Assembly (NCBI RefSeq): GCF_020524495.1
Contig: NZ_JAIVLB010000012.1
Location: 1-64,000, forward strand
Direction: 5' to 3'
Source of the DNA: Bacillus stratosphericus
Lineage (GTDB): Bacteria; Bacillota; Bacilli; Bacillales; Bacillaceae
Length of the DNA stretch: 64,000 nt
Every line of letters starts with the position of its first letter. Position 1 is the stretch's first letter. Shown here piece by piece: positions 29,744 through 40,277 of this stretch. The notes under the pieces are model-generated. The model saw only the letters and a list, made by a program, of their open reading frames with translations. It ran no database searches and had not been told where the DNA came from. A program made the position numbers and the translations under genes.

Positions 29744-32700
29744 TTATATTTTTAAGTCATCTAATTCGAAAAGAGATACGTCGTCTAGTTGCTTGAATGA
29801 AGAAGTCAGTTCGATATCCTCTAATCTCACTGCATCTACTGTGACAGCTCGCATGATGTCTTTCAGCAAGCCGGCAATGCGCTGAATGGTTTCCTCTGTG
29901 AAAAGTTCTGTATTATATTCAAGGGTTGAAGAAAGCCCGTCTCCCTGCTCATACGCAATCCACAATAAATCAAACCGCGACGTTCCTGTCTCATACTGAT
30001 AATCACTAAAGGTTAAACCTCCTACCTTCAGTTCTGGCTGATTCATATTTTGCAAAGCGAACACAGCGTCAAACAATAGATTCCGGCTGACATTTCGGCT
30101 CAGCTGCAGGTCTTGGACCATTTGTTCATATTGAAAATCTTGATGTCCGAAATCATCAATCACATATGCCTTTACATCGCTAAGGAACTCACGGTACGTC
30201 ATTTCTCCTTTAGGATATAAACGAAGTGGCAGCATATTGACAAAGATACCGATGACTTGCTGCAGCTCCTCTTGTTTTCTTCCTGATACTGGAACCCCAA
30301 CCGTGATATCTGATTGCCCGCTTAATTTATGAAGTAAAATCTGATAAAGACTTAACAGCCCCATAAACAGAGTTGCATCTTCTTTTGAAATGACCTGTTT
30401 AAACGCGTTCAGCTCTGCTTCTTCTATACGGAACGTATAATGTCCGCCTCGGAATTGTCTCACCTCTGGCCGGTTGAAATCTGTTGGTAAATCTAGTGCA
30501 GGTGCACCTTCCAGCCGATTTTTCCAATAATCACTTGATTCTTTGAGTGCATCAGAAGCAAGCATGTCATTTTGCCATTCTGAAAAATCTTTATATTGAA
30601 GAGCTAAAGGTGCAAGCGTCCTTCCATCATATAACTGCATAAAATCGTTGACCAAAATATCTTGAGAAAGACCATCTGAGATAATGTGATGCATGTCCAG
30701 CATGAGCACAAACTCCTCTTCTGCGACCTTCATCACACCTACCCTCATCAATGGGGCCTCACTTAACGTAAAGGGAGTCAGAAATTGTTCAATCACTTGT
30801 TTTTGATCTTCCTCAGATGCTTGACTTGATCCTTTCGTGACATCAAACAGTGTGACAGAAAACGGCACCTCTTCTTCGATCTTTTGATAAGGGATGCCAT
30901 TCTTTAGTACAAACGCTGTCCGCAAACTTTCGTGACGCTTGATTAGCTGTTGAAATGCCCATTCCAATCTGCTGATATCGAGCTTACCTTTAATCCGTCC
31001 CGCTTTAAATTCGTTGTATCCTGTACTGCTCAAATCCATTTGCTGCATAAGGTACAAACGTTTTTGGGCAGACGACAGAGGATAACGTTCCTTCACTTCG
31101 GCTTTTTCAATCACCTGATATGTCGCTGTATCTGCTTGATCGATATATTCTGCCATTAAACGAATCGTTGGCATTTGGAAAAATTGAGGCAGCGTCAGTT
31201 CTACACTAAATGCACGATGAATGATGCCAATAAAGGTGATCGCCTTTAGGGAATCTCCTCCCATTTCAAAGAAATGATCATCTATGCCAATTTCATCAAT
31301 CTTAAAGAACGCTTGCCAATGTTGACTTAGTTCCTTCTCCAGCTCTGTTTCAGGTGCGACATAATTCGTCGACAGCGCTGGTCGGGAATACATCGTCCCA
31401 TCTTGTACATGCTCACCGTCACTCTCTTCTTCGCGAGATAGACGATCTACATATCGGTGGATGCGATCGTGTAAATCTGTTGTCGAAATGACAATATGTT
31501 CAACTTGAAGAAGTGAAAGCAGTCGCTCAAAGATCGCTCTTCCTTCTTTTTCTGTAATCAACGTTTCGGTGACATCATCCCCGATTGGAAGATCCAACTG
31601 CTTGCCATCCTCAAATTCCCAGCCGTCAAAGCTAATCACAGACCACTGCGTTTGCGAACGTAGATTGCGTTCATATACGTACGCATCGATGAAATGATTC
31701 ACAGCTGTATAGGCTGTAAAACCAAGTCCACCCAATATTGGTGACAAGGATGATAGCACAAAGCAGAAATCAAGTGGTCGATCACCGAGGGCAGCATTCA
31801 GATGAAGTACACCGTTCATCTTGGCCTCAAAATGCGGCTCTGAGAATGTGTCATCCGTTTGCTCCATCACCCGGAATGATTGGTCACCAGTTACACCTGC
31901 TGCATAGATTACACCGTCAATTTGTCCATAGGACGCATCCACTGCGCTTATTAATTGCTGGATATCCTCTCGGTGACGAACGTCTACTTTCTTTATCAGC
32001 ACTTCTGCGCCAGTCTCTTCCAGTGCCATGACCTTTTGAATTTTCTTCTTTGTTGGATCATGTTCATCATGCGTCGCTAGCCACTCGGGCCACTCGCTTC
32101 TATCAGGCAGTCCAGACCTACTCGTTAGGACCAATTTTCCCTGCGTTTGCTCGGCCAAAGTCTGGGCGATGTTCAATCCTATAAAACCAAGTCCGCCAAT
32201 TAAAATGTACACACCATCTTTTTTAGCCAAATGAACGTGTCCTGTTTCAGGAACTGAACCTTTCGCATACTTTTTCACATATCGTTTATTCCGTCGATAG
32301 ACAGTGAGAAGCTGTCCATACGTTCGATCTAGTTCATCGCTGATTTGTTTCAACAAACTGTTTTCCTGAACACCATTTTCTACTGGACGATCCACATCAA
32401 GAATACGATAATGTAAGTTCGGTGTTTCTTGTGAAATCACCATGGCAGGTCCAAGATGGACAGCTTTCTCAGGATAAAGCACAGGCTCTCCGCCAATGGC
32501 ATACGTCAGCGAAGAAAGAACTGTTATCAATACCTTTTGGTCAAAGACATATTTCTTCAATGCCTGTCCGATATAAAGTAAGGAGTAATAAGAATCTCGC
32601 TGCGTTTGCACGACCCACTCTTCCTCCGTTTGGGATGAAAGTCGATCTGAAAGTCCCCATAGATGGCAAACATTTGTCACGTTGATATGATCATCTACCA

Positions 32701-35700
32701 GATTCGAGATGAGCTTTTCATAATCAGATGGCACATGAGAACGAATGGTATAGCTTTTTTGATTATGCTTCGTAAACTGATCTCCTTTTTGAACCACAAC
32801 GTACTCTTTCCGTTTCGTCAAAAGCTCAGCTGCTACCTTCTCTCCGAAAGCAGATGGCTCTGCAAATAAAAGCATGGCTCCAGCAGAGGAATCATCGGAT
32901 GGCGAGCAAGGTAAAAGATCCGCTTCCCAATGAGGGGTATAGAACCATTCTTCCATTGGCCTCTTTTTTCCAAACCGCTTTGAATTGTCGTGCTTTACAA
33001 GATCTGATGGATCATACCAATAGGAGGTACGATCAAACGCATACGTTGGTAATGGTGTTTTCAATGCTTGACGGTTCATCTGGAATCGATTCCAATCAAT
33101 CGACAGCCCGTGTGACCATAAACGACCAATCTGTGCGAGTAAAAACTCACTATCCGTCACATCTTGTTTTGCATGCCTTAGCACATGGCATACCTGCTGA
33201 TTCAGGCCGTTGAGAGATCGGTTGACCATGACACTTAAATCCTGTCCAGGTCCAATCTCAATTAATTGAATATTCTCCTCTTGTAAGATATTCCTGATGC
33301 CTTCAGCAAAGCGAACCGTATCGGTCATATGCCGTTTCCAATAAGACACATCTCCAGCGCTCTTGTCTGTCATCCAATCTCCTGATAAATTCGAAATGAA
33401 TGGAATTCGGAGCTTATTGGCTTTGATATGTTGCAATTTTTCTCCGAATTGCTCCGCTGCTTCCTCCATGACATGTGAGTGGGCCGCAATTGTGCCGCCT
33501 AATCGCATACACATCAATCTTTTGTTCTTCAACTCATTTTCAAATTCATTGATCGCCTCTTCAAGCCCTGACACGATACATGAAGAATCATTGACGACCG
33601 CAAGAGAAACATCCTTTGGAAGCATCGGTTTTAATTCTTCTTCAGGTAAAGGAACACTCATCATGACGCCAGATGGAGACGCCTGCATGGCATTAGCCCG
33701 GTAAGCAACCATAGACATCGCATCCTTTAAGCTGAATACTCCAGATATAGCTGCTGCTGTTAATTCGCCAAAGCTATAGCCGATCATCACATCAGGGCGA
33801 ATGCCCCAATCAATGAAGAGCATTGAGAGTGCATATTCAATAGCAAAAATGGCTGGCTGTGCATATTGAGTGCTTGCCAATTTTTCGTGCGCCTTATCTG
33901 TTTCAACGGCTAATGGATACAGAATACGGGCAAGGCTTGTCCCTGTTGCTTCTTCATATGCTTGAAAACAGGCATCCATTTGCTCCTTGAAATAAGGCTC
34001 TTCTCGATACAAATCTAATCCCATATTGAGATATTGATTGCCTTGCCCTGAAAACATAAAAACAATCTTTTGTTTTTCAACATGCGAATGCATGAGCTTG
34101 CCAATGCCCTTTCCTTGCTTTTCTTTTAACACACGCAAGGCATCTTCTCTGCTTCCCGCAACAAATGCCTGACGGAAACCAAAAAATTGTCTGCCTGTTT
34201 GCAGGGTATACGCTACGTCCGCCAAATTGATAGAAGGCGTGTTTTCGATTTGGGTCATGAGTTTTTCTTTTATTCTTTCAATGCTCGTTTTGCTCTTCGC
34301 TGATAGGACAAGCAGCTCGGCAGAACGCGGCATTTGCTTACGATCTCTTTGCGGTGCTTCTTCTAATATGACATGCGCATTTGTTCCACCCATTCCAAAT
34401 GAGCTCACTCCAGCTCGGCGCAAATGTGAAGACGGCTGCTTCCAGTCGGTCAGTTCGGTGTTCACAACGAATGGGCTATGCTCAAATGCAATGTTTTCAT
34501 TGGCTTTTTTGAAGTGAAGACTTGGCACAAATGTTTGATGCTGAAGCGAAAGCACTGCTTTGATCAAGCCAGCCGCTCCTGCCGCTGCATCCAAATGTCC
34601 AATATTTGTTTTCACAGACCCAATGCGGCAAAATTGTTTTTTCTCTGTTTGGAAGGCTTTTGTCAGCGCCTCTATTTCAATTGGATCACCAAGAGACGTT
34701 CCTGTTCCGTGTGTTTCTACATATTCAATCGTTTCCGGTGAAACATCTGCCTGACGTAAAGCATCCTGAATGACACGTGTCTGCCCTTCAACGCTTGGTG
34801 CATTGAAGCCAACCTTTTGATCGCCATCGTTGTTGATGGCAGAGCCCTTAATGACTGCATAAATATGGTCACCATCCTCTATGGCTTCACTGAGTGCTTT
34901 TAAAGCAACAAGACCAACGCCATCTCCGCCAACTGTTCCATCTGCTTGATCGTCAAAAGCGCGGCAATGACCATCGCTTGATTTCACCATGTTCTGCTGA
35001 TAAATGTAGCCTGATTTTACTGGGTGTAAAATCGACACACCACCCGCAAGCGCTACATCTGAATCACCATTTGCAATGGATTGACAGGCCAAATGTAGAG
35101 CAACCAAAGAGGTCGAACAAGCAGTTTGAAGCGTTAATGCCGGCCCTTTCAAATTCAATTTATGGGCAATTCTTGTACTAACGGTATACGTATCATTAAG
35201 TGAACCCACTTCAAATAGTTCTGACATACTGCTATCAAGGGACGATGCAAATTGTTGAATCCATTGAAAGTTCGATGTGGATCCAGTAAATAAACCGACC
35301 TTACCTGTATAATCTTCCTGTACATATCCCGCATCTTCCAGGGCCTTATAAGCGTACTCATGTAACAGGCGAATTTGAGGATCCATCATTTCTGCTTGAC
35401 CTGGTGAATAACCGAAGAAGGATGCATCAAACAAATCAAATCCATCGATCACACCTTTTGCTCTCACATAATCTGGACGTTCAAAGGTTTGACGGTCAAT
35501 GCCAGCTTCAAGCAGTTCTTCATCGGAAAAGAACGAAATCGATTCTTCTCCTTTCTTCAGATTTCGCCAAAATGCCTCAACATTTTTCGCACCAGGGAAT
35601 TTTCCAGCTATTCCAATAATCGCAATTGGCTCGTTTTCTTTTCTTCTCTTTTGGTTCGCGGATTGTGTGTCGACTGTTACCGGCTCTGATGCTCCGCTTA

Positions 35701-38700
35701 AATATGATGCAAGCTCTCTGATTGTCGGACGGCGGAACATTTCTACCATTGGAATGCTTTGATTTAATCGCTTAGCAAGCTGTTGGTTGACATGAATCAG
35801 ATTGAGAGAATGCCCGCCGATGTCAAAGAATTTGTCATGAACACTTATCTCATCTAAACCAAGGACTTTTTTCCAAATGTCATGAATGACCTTCTCTGTG
35901 TCAGAAAGGTTGTCTGATCCCATCAGCTTTTTCGTTTGCTGCGGCTGTTTTAATGCAGGCAGTGCCCGTTTATCTAGCTTGCCATTAGCAGTCAGCGGCA
36001 TATCATCCAATTGAACAAAGTGAGATGGGATCATATAATCTGGCAGCTGATCAGCCAATACTTGTTTCATTGCGGATTCATCTAGTATGGCTGTCGTGAT
36101 AAGGTAAGCTGCCAAACAGGGTGAACCAGAAGCATCTGGTTTTACAACGACAGCCGCTGCTTTGACCCCTGGCTGTTCATTTAGCCAGAATTCAATTTCA
36201 CCTGTTTCGATACGATAGCCTCTCAATTTCACTTGATCATCATTTCGTCCTAAAAACTGAATGAGGCCATTAGGCAGAATACGCGCTACATCACCAGTTT
36301 TATAAATTTTTTCACCTGGCTGGAAAGGATGGTCTACAAACCGCTCTTCGGTAAGTTCTGGGCGATTCAAATAGCCTTTTGCGACACCCTTCCCACCAAT
36401 ATATAATTCTCCGATGGTCCCTTCCGGCATGAGATTCATATGTTTGTCAAAAAGAAGGATATCCGTATGCTGTGCGGGCTTTCCGATCGGTACATACACG
36501 TCTTGATCACGGTCTTGATCATATCGATGAATCATGCAGCCAACAACTGTTTCAGTAGGGCCATATTCATTCACAATATCAATTGACTGCGGGAATGATT
36601 GCTGAATGGATTTTGCTAAAGATGTTTCCAACTGTTCTCCGCCTAAGATGAAGCATTTCATTTGGCTGTCTGGAAAAGACAGATGCTTAATAAACTGCAA
36701 ATGAGACGGCGTGAGCTTCATTACATGTGCACGATTATCCTTTATAATTTCTTCGACAAGCAGCTGCCGGTTTTCATGGTGATAAATCATGATGGTATTT
36801 CCTGAAATCAGTGGTGTAAAAATAGAAGTAACCGTCAGGTCAAATGACAGTGAAGTATACAAAGCAAAATGCCTTGTTTCTCCTCGAACATAGACTTGTT
36901 TTGCCCAGTCAATATAGTTGGCTAGGCCAAGATGGTGAATGAGTACACCTTTAGGTCTTCCTGTCGTTCCTGATGTATAAATGCAGTAGGCTGTTTGGTC
37001 TGAGGTGATGGCTGTTGTAAGGTTATCTGATGATCCAGTGTATAAATCCGGCTGTGTGATATCAATTTTTTCTCCGTTATAATCGTAAGTAAGCCCGTTA
37101 ATCGGATGAGTCAGGAGCCATTCAACCCCGCTGTCTTCTAATAAATACTCTATACGTTCCTGCGGGTATTCAGGATCAATTGGCACGTAAGCACCGCCAG
37201 CTTTTAAAATCGCCAAGCATGCCACAACCATTTCAATGGAATGCTCTGCTAAAATACCGACACGCTGCTCCTGTTTAACCCCTTTCTTTTGTAAATAATG
37301 TGCGAGCTGATTCACTCTCTTGTTGAGTTGTTCATATGTCACGGTCGTATCGCCAAACTCAACTGCCGTTGCAGCTGGCGTTCGTTCCACTTGCTCTTCA
37401 AATAGATCAATCACCGTCGGTTCATTACAAGAAGATGCTCCGTCATATTGACGAAAGACCGCTAGCTGCTTTTCTTTCTCTTCTTCTGATAGTAGCTGTA
37501 ATTGATCCGCAGATTTGTGCGGATGTTCACAGGCATCAGACAAGAGATGCAGAAAATGCTGACACCATTTTTCGATTTGTTCAGCTGAAAAACTGACTGG
37601 GTTATACACCAATGAGAAATGTAGTTGATCATCAAACGCCTGAACACTAAGCGTCAGATCGAATTCCGTCTGCTCTGTCATCTCAAACCCACGAATACGA
37701 ACAGGATGATCGTTCTTCGTTAGCATTTGATCAAGTGGATAGTTTTCAATTACGACGATTGAATCAAATAACGATTGCTCTGCCGTCATACCTGCATACT
37801 TCTTTAAATCAGATAGTGGCGTATGTTCATATTCATTCCTAATGGCTACGTCACGATTGACTTGCTGCATATATTCGAGAATAGTCTGCTCCTGTTCGAA
37901 TGAGACCCGCAGCGGTAATGTGTTAATGAACAGGCCTGTCATCCTTTCTATATGAGGCACATCCGCATTTCTTCCTGATACTGTTGTTCCAAACACAATA
38001 TCATCTTGGTTGGCATATCTGGATAGCAAAACACCCCACAGCGTATACATCACAGATGCCAATGTCACGTCATGTTTATTCGTGAAATCGTTCAAACTCT
38101 CAGCAATGGAGGCTTCCACCTGATGCTCATATTTTGAGAAAGCCCCTGTGGCTTCATACGCGCTACCTGACTTTGGAAGCAGTTCTGAATAACTCCAGCC
38201 ATCCAAGACATTTTTCCAATAGGAGGCTTGTGCTTCTGTCTGTTGAAGGTTTTTCTGCTGCCATTTGACAAATGATTGATAGGACGGTCTTTGTTCAAGA
38301 AGGGGGGTGTCCCCATTAGACAACCGCTCATATGCACTCATCCAATCACTTAATACAATCCCAAGGCTCCATCCGTCCAATAAAATGTGGTGGAAGCTAA
38401 TCAGAATCCAACTGACTTCATCATTGACCTCACATAAAGTCAAGCGAAATGGGACTTGCTGTAGATCAAAACGTTCTTCTCGGTCCTGTGTCACCACCTC
38501 TTCTTTCAACAGATGAAGAGGCTGCCCAGATTGAGTCAAATCACGATATCGAATATCAGGCTGATGCTGCTTCAGCACAATTTGTACAGGCCTTGCGAGC
38601 TCCTGCCACCTAAACAATGTTCTGAGCATGTCATGCTGATTGGTGACATTCGTCCAAGATTGTTCAAAAGTTTCTCGATCAAGCTGTCCATCTATTTGGA

Positions 38701-38833
38701 TCAGCAGTTGTTCAAAATAAGCCGTTCCGTGCGGTTCCATTAAATGATGGAACAGCATTCCTTCTTGGATCGTAGTGATACCTAACATATTTTCAATGTT
38801 CTTTTTATCCAGCTTCTGCGGCTGTAAAGCCAT
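29744..38833 (-). CDS. amiI: Hybrid NRPS-PKS AmiI: C-A-T-KS-AT-KR-T-C
   Basis: The largest protein, 3029 residues. Order: docking helix and C (about 15-450, HHILLDG); A (about 480-990, YTSGTTGRPKG) with specificity positions reading D-L-T-K-I-G-E-V-G-K, an Asn code; T with Ser near 1008 (DIGGHSL); KS from about 1067 with Cys near 1238; AT (about 1590-1890) with GYSFGE instead of GHSxGE and AHSHVM instead of HAFH; KR near 2207 with TAYTAVN; T near 2528 (EMGGDSL); and a complete C (about 2583-3000, HHIISDG). The unusual AT fits hydroxymalonyl-ACP. The module would produce the 4-amino-2,3-dihydroxy-hexanediamide half of amicoumacin from Asn plus hydroxymalonate. Its start, after AAAGGAGATGATCCC, is clear. 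It lies 18 bases after amiH. Confidence 0.88.
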   Translation of the reverse strand: MALQPQKLDKKNIENMLGITTIQEGMLFHHLMEPHGTAYFEQLLIQIDGQLDRETFEQSWTNVTNQHDMLRTLFRWQELARPVQIVLKQHQPDIRYRDLTQSGQPLHLLKEEVVTQDREERFDLQQVPFRLTLCEVNDEVSWILISFHHILLDGWSLGIVLSDWMSAYERLSNGDTPLLEQRPSYQSFVKWQQKNLQQTEAQASYWKNVLDGWSYSELLPKSGSAYEATGAFSKYEHQVEASIAESLNDFTNKHDVTLASVMYTLWGVLLSRYANQDDIVFGTTVSGRNADVPHIERMTGLFINTLPLRVSFEQEQTILEYMQQVNRDVAIRNEYEHTPLSDLKKYAGMTAEQSLFDSIVVIENYPLDQMLTKNDHPVRIRGFEMTEQTEFDLTLSVQAFDDQLHFSLVYNPVSFSAEQIEKWCQHFLHLLSDACEHPHKSADQLQLLSEEEKEKQLAVFRQYDGASSCNEPTVIDLFEEQVERTPAATAVEFGDTTVTYEQLNKRVNQLAHYLQKKGVKQEQRVGILAEHSIEMVVACLAILKAGGAYVPIDPEYPQERIEYLLEDSGVEWLLTHPINGLTYDYNGEKIDITQPDLYTGSSDNLTTAITSDQTAYCIYTSGTTGRPKGVLIHHLGLANYIDWAKQVYVRGETRHFALYTSLSFDLTVTSIFTPLISGNTIMIYHHENRQLLVEEIIKDNRAHVMKLTPSHLQFIKHLSFPDSQMKCFILGGEQLETSLAKSIQQSFPQSIDIVNEYGPTETVVGCMIHRYDQDRDQDVYVPIGKPAQHTDILLFDKHMNLMPEGTIGELYIGGKGVAKGYLNRPELTEERFVDHPFQPGEKIYKTGDVARILPNGLIQFLGRNDDQVKLRGYRIETGEIEFWLNEQPGVKAAAVVVKPDASGSPCLAAYLITTAILDESAMKQVLADQLPDYMIPSHFVQLDDMPLTANGKLDKRALPALKQPQQTKKLMGSDNLSDTEKVIHDIWKKVLGLDEISVHDKFFDIGGHSLNLIHVNQQLAKRLNQSIPMVEMFRRPTIRELASYLSGASEPVTVDTQSANQKRRKENEPIAIIGIAGKFPGAKNVEAFWRNLKKGEESISFFSDEELLEAGIDRQTFERPDYVRAKGVIDGFDLFDASFFGYSPGQAEMMDPQIRLLHEYAYKALEDAGYVQEDYTGKVGLFTGSTSNFQWIQQFASSLDSSMSELFEVGSLNDTYTVSTRIAHKLNLKGPALTLQTACSTSLVALHLACQSIANGDSDVALAGGVSILHPVKSGYIYQQNMVKSSDGHCRAFDDQADGTVGGDGVGLVALKALSEAIEDGDHIYAVIKGSAINNDGDQKVGFNAPSVEGQTRVIQDALRQADVSPETIEYVETHGTGTSLGDPIEIEALTKAFQTEKKQFCRIGSVKTNIGHLDAAAGAAGLIKAVLSLQHQTFVPSLHFKKANENIAFEHSPFVVNTELTDWKQPSSHLRRAGVSSFGMGGTNAHVILEEAPQRDRKQMPRSAELLVLSAKSKTSIERIKEKLMTQIENTPSINLADVAYTLQTGRQFFGFRQAFVAGSREDALRVLKEKQGKGIGKLMHSHVEKQKIVFMFSGQGNQYLNMGLDLYREEPYFKEQMDACFQAYEEATGTSLARILYPLAVETDKAHEKLASTQYAQPAIFAIEYALSMLFIDWGIRPDVMIGYSFGELTAAAISGVFSLKDAMSMVAYRANAMQASPSGVMMSVPLPEEELKPMLPKDVSLAVVNDSSCIVSGLEEAINEFENELKNKRLMCMRLGGTIAAHSHVMEEAAEQFGEKLQHIKANKLRIPFISNLSGDWMTDKSAGDVSYWKRHMTDTVRFAEGIRNILQEENIQLIEIGPGQDLSVMVNRSLNGLNQQVCHVLRHAKQDVTDSEFLLAQIGRLWSHGLSIDWNRFQMNRQALKTPLPTYAFDRTSYWYDPSDLVKHDNSKRFGKKRPMEEWFYTPHWEADLLPCSPSDDSSAGAMLLFAEPSAFGEKVAAELLTKRKEYVVVQKGDQFTKHNQKSYTIRSHVPSDYEKLISNLVDDHINVTNVCHLWGLSDRLSSQTEEEWVVQTQRDSYYSLLYIGQALKKYVFDQKVLITVLSSLTYAIGGEPVLYPEKAVHLGPAMVISQETPNLHYRILDVDRPVENGVQENSLLKQISDELDRTYGQLLTVYRRNKRYVKKYAKGSVPETGHVHLAKKDGVYILIGGLGFIGLNIAQTLAEQTQGKLVLTSRSGLPDRSEWPEWLATHDEHDPTKKKIQKVMALEETGAEVLIKKVDVRHREDIQQLISAVDASYGQIDGVIYAAGVTGDQSFRVMEQTDDTFSEPHFEAKMNGVLHLNAALGDRPLDFCFVLSSLSPILGGLGFTAYTAVNHFIDAYVYERNLRSQTQWSVISFDGWEFEDGKQLDLPIGDDVTETLITEKEGRAIFERLLSLLQVEHIVISTTDLHDRIHRYVDRLSREEESDGEHVQDGTMYSRPALSTNYVAPETELEKELSQHWQAFFKIDEIGIDDHFFEMGGDSLKAITFIGIIHRAFSVELTLPQFFQMPTIRLMAEYIDQADTATYQVIEKAEVKERYPLSSAQKRLYLMQQMDLSSTGYNEFKAGRIKGKLDISRLEWAFQQLIKRHESLRTAFVLKNGIPYQKIEEEVPFSVTLFDVTKGSSQASEEDQKQVIEQFLTPFTLSEAPLMRVGVMKVAEEEFVLMLDMHHIISDGLSQDILVNDFMQLYDGRTLAPLALQYKDFSEWQNDMLASDALKESSDYWKNRLEGAPALDLPTDFNRPEVRQFRGGHYTFRIEEAELNAFKQVISKEDATLFMGLLSLYQILLHKLSGQSDITVGVPVSGRKQEELQQVIGIFVNMLPLRLYPKGEMTYREFLSDVKAYVIDDFGHQDFQYEQMVQDLQLSRNVSRNLLFDAVFALQNMNQPELKVGGLTFSDYQYETGTSRFDLLWIAYEQGDGLSSTLEYNTELFTEETIQRIAGLLKDIMRAVTVDAVRLEDIELTSSFKQLDDVSLFELDDLKI

Positions 38834-38851
38834 GGGATCATCTCCTTTCTC

Positions 38852-39994
38852 TTAAGAATGCTTCACGAAATAATGGCGTAAACCGTAGTTAGCAATGACT
38901 TGCTGCTGAATTTGAGAAGTACCTTCAATAATTTCGAGCACCTTTGCTTCTCGATAAAGTCTTGAAGCTGAATTCTCACGGCTAAATCCGCTTCCACCAT
39001 GAATTTGGACATTTGTATTTGTAATGTCAACGGCAATTTTGGATGTGAAATACTTTGCGATTGATGTCTCTGTGATGGCATCAGGGTGCTTCGCCTGTCT
39101 CATTTCTCCAGCCTTTAGGCATAATGCTCTGGCTGCATGGAGCTGGGTAACTGCATCTCCAATCATGCCTTTGATCATTTGATGCTTGTACAGCTTTTCA
39201 TTAAATTGCGTTCTTTTACGTGAATACGTTACGAGAGAATCAACGGCTTCTTGTGCAATGGCGAGCCCTGCCCAAGCGACACTGTACCTTCCATGATCTA
39301 AAGCAAGTGAGACCACATGGTTAAATCCTCCCCCAACTGGTCCTAAGACACAATCTTCATGCACTTGTACATCATCAAGGGTGATTTCTGCTAAATAAGA
39401 CGCCCGGTTTGCCATCATTCCTGTAATTCTCTCAATCTCAACGCCCGGCTGACCTCGATCGACAAGGAATGCGGTAACTTGTTCGCCGTCTCTTGCTATC
39501 ACAATAAAGAAGTCCGCAATCGCTCCAAAGGAGATCCACTTTTTCTTCCCGTTCAACACATAAGTCTGTCCATTCTTTTGGTAGCTTGTTTCGACATGAT
39601 TGGCATCTGAACCAATATTTGGCTCTGACAATGCAAAGGCACCGATTTTTTCCCCTTTGGCTAATTCAACGAGCCAGCCTTGTTTCTGATCTTTTGTGCC
39701 ATAACGAAGGATGGCTTCTCCTACGAGGGAATTCACTGTCAATAAGGTCCGTACATTACAGCAAGCTTTCCCCACTTGCTCTGTGAACTGCCCATATGCA
39801 ATCGGATCAAGCCCCAGTCCTTGATAGGAAGATGGGATGCCTGCTGCCAAATAGCCTCTTTTCGCCATGTCCCGAATCAGCGACTCTGGCAGATGTTCTG
39901 TCTCATCGAATTCATTGGCAAACGGGCGAATATGTTGATCGCAATACTGACGTATTTCCTCAATGCCATCGATTGTTTGTTCAGCTGTTTTCAT
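38852..39994 (-). CDS. amiH: Acyl-CoA dehydrogenase-like AmiH (hydroxymalonyl-ACP pathway)
   Basis: FAD enzyme of 380 residues, full acyl-CoA-dehydrogenase length, like FkbI and ZmaE. It would oxidise the ACP-bound 2-hydroxy-3-oxo intermediate in making hydroxymalonyl-ACP. Motifs include the FAD/substrate strand segment FALSEPNIGSDANHVET, the KKWISFG segment and the C-terminal IHGGSGFSREN. I set the start at MKTAEQ (39994), ten codons after an upstream ATG at 40024, because CAGGGGGCGG lies at the proper distance before it and the overlap with amiG falls to 14 bases. It works with AmiE, AmiF and AmiG. Confidence 0.85.
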   Translation of the reverse strand: MKTAEQTIDGIEEIRQYCDQHIRPFANEFDETEHLPESLIRDMAKRGYLAAGIPSSYQGLGLDPIAYGQFTEQVGKACCNVRTLLTVNSLVGEAILRYGTKDQKQGWLVELAKGEKIGAFALSEPNIGSDANHVETSYQKNGQTYVLNGKKKWISFGAIADFFIVIARDGEQVTAFLVDRGQPGVEIERITGMMANRASYLAEITLDDVQVHEDCVLGPVGGGFNHVVSLALDHGRYSVAWAGLAIAQEAVDSLVTYSRKRTQFNEKLYKHQMIKGMIGDAVTQLHAARALCLKAGEMRQAKHPDAITETSIAKYFTSKIAVDITNTNVQIHGGSGFSRENSASRLYREAKVLEIIEGTSQIQQQVIANYGLRHYFVKHS

Positions 39995-40250
39995 GAAGAG
40001 CCGCCCCCTGTTGTTTTTTCTCAATTAAGGAGACAATGCGATTGACCGTACTAAAATTGGCAATGTCGAGATCTTCGTTATCTAACTGGAAGTGAAAATC
40101 ATGTTCAATGTAGTTCACTAGTTTCATCGCAAATAGAGAATTGACAAAGCCTTGCTCAAAAATGTGATCATCATTTCCCAATTCTATTTCCTCATCAAAT
40201 ACCACTAGGTTTTGCTCGATATATGCTCTTACTTGTTCGTGTAGGTTCAT
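39981..40250 (-). CDS. amiG: Discrete acyl carrier protein AmiG
   Basis: An 89-residue free ACP that would carry the glyceryl unit through oxidation to hydroxymalonyl. The phosphopantetheine Ser38 lies in GFVNSLFA, followed by the acidic helix VNYIEHDFHF typical of FkbJ/ZmaD-type carriers. The ATG follows GCGAGGAGATTGAATC. It overlaps amiH and follows amiF closely. No phosphopantetheinyl transferase is in the window, so a chromosomal Sfp-type enzyme must act. Confidence 0.87.
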   Translation of the reverse strand: MNLHEQVRAYIEQNLVVFDEEIELGNDDHIFEQGFVNSLFAMKLVNYIEHDFHFQLDNEDLDIANFSTVNRIVSLIEKKQQGAALHENS

Positions 40251-40277
40251 GATTCAATCTCCTCGCTTTTCGCTTTT

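Noticed and set aside
8893-38833. Long similar DNA segments (KS and T domain regions)
   Set aside because: These are homologous domains with conserved protein motifs, not DNA repeats or a CRISPR array; no short regularly spaced repeats were seen.
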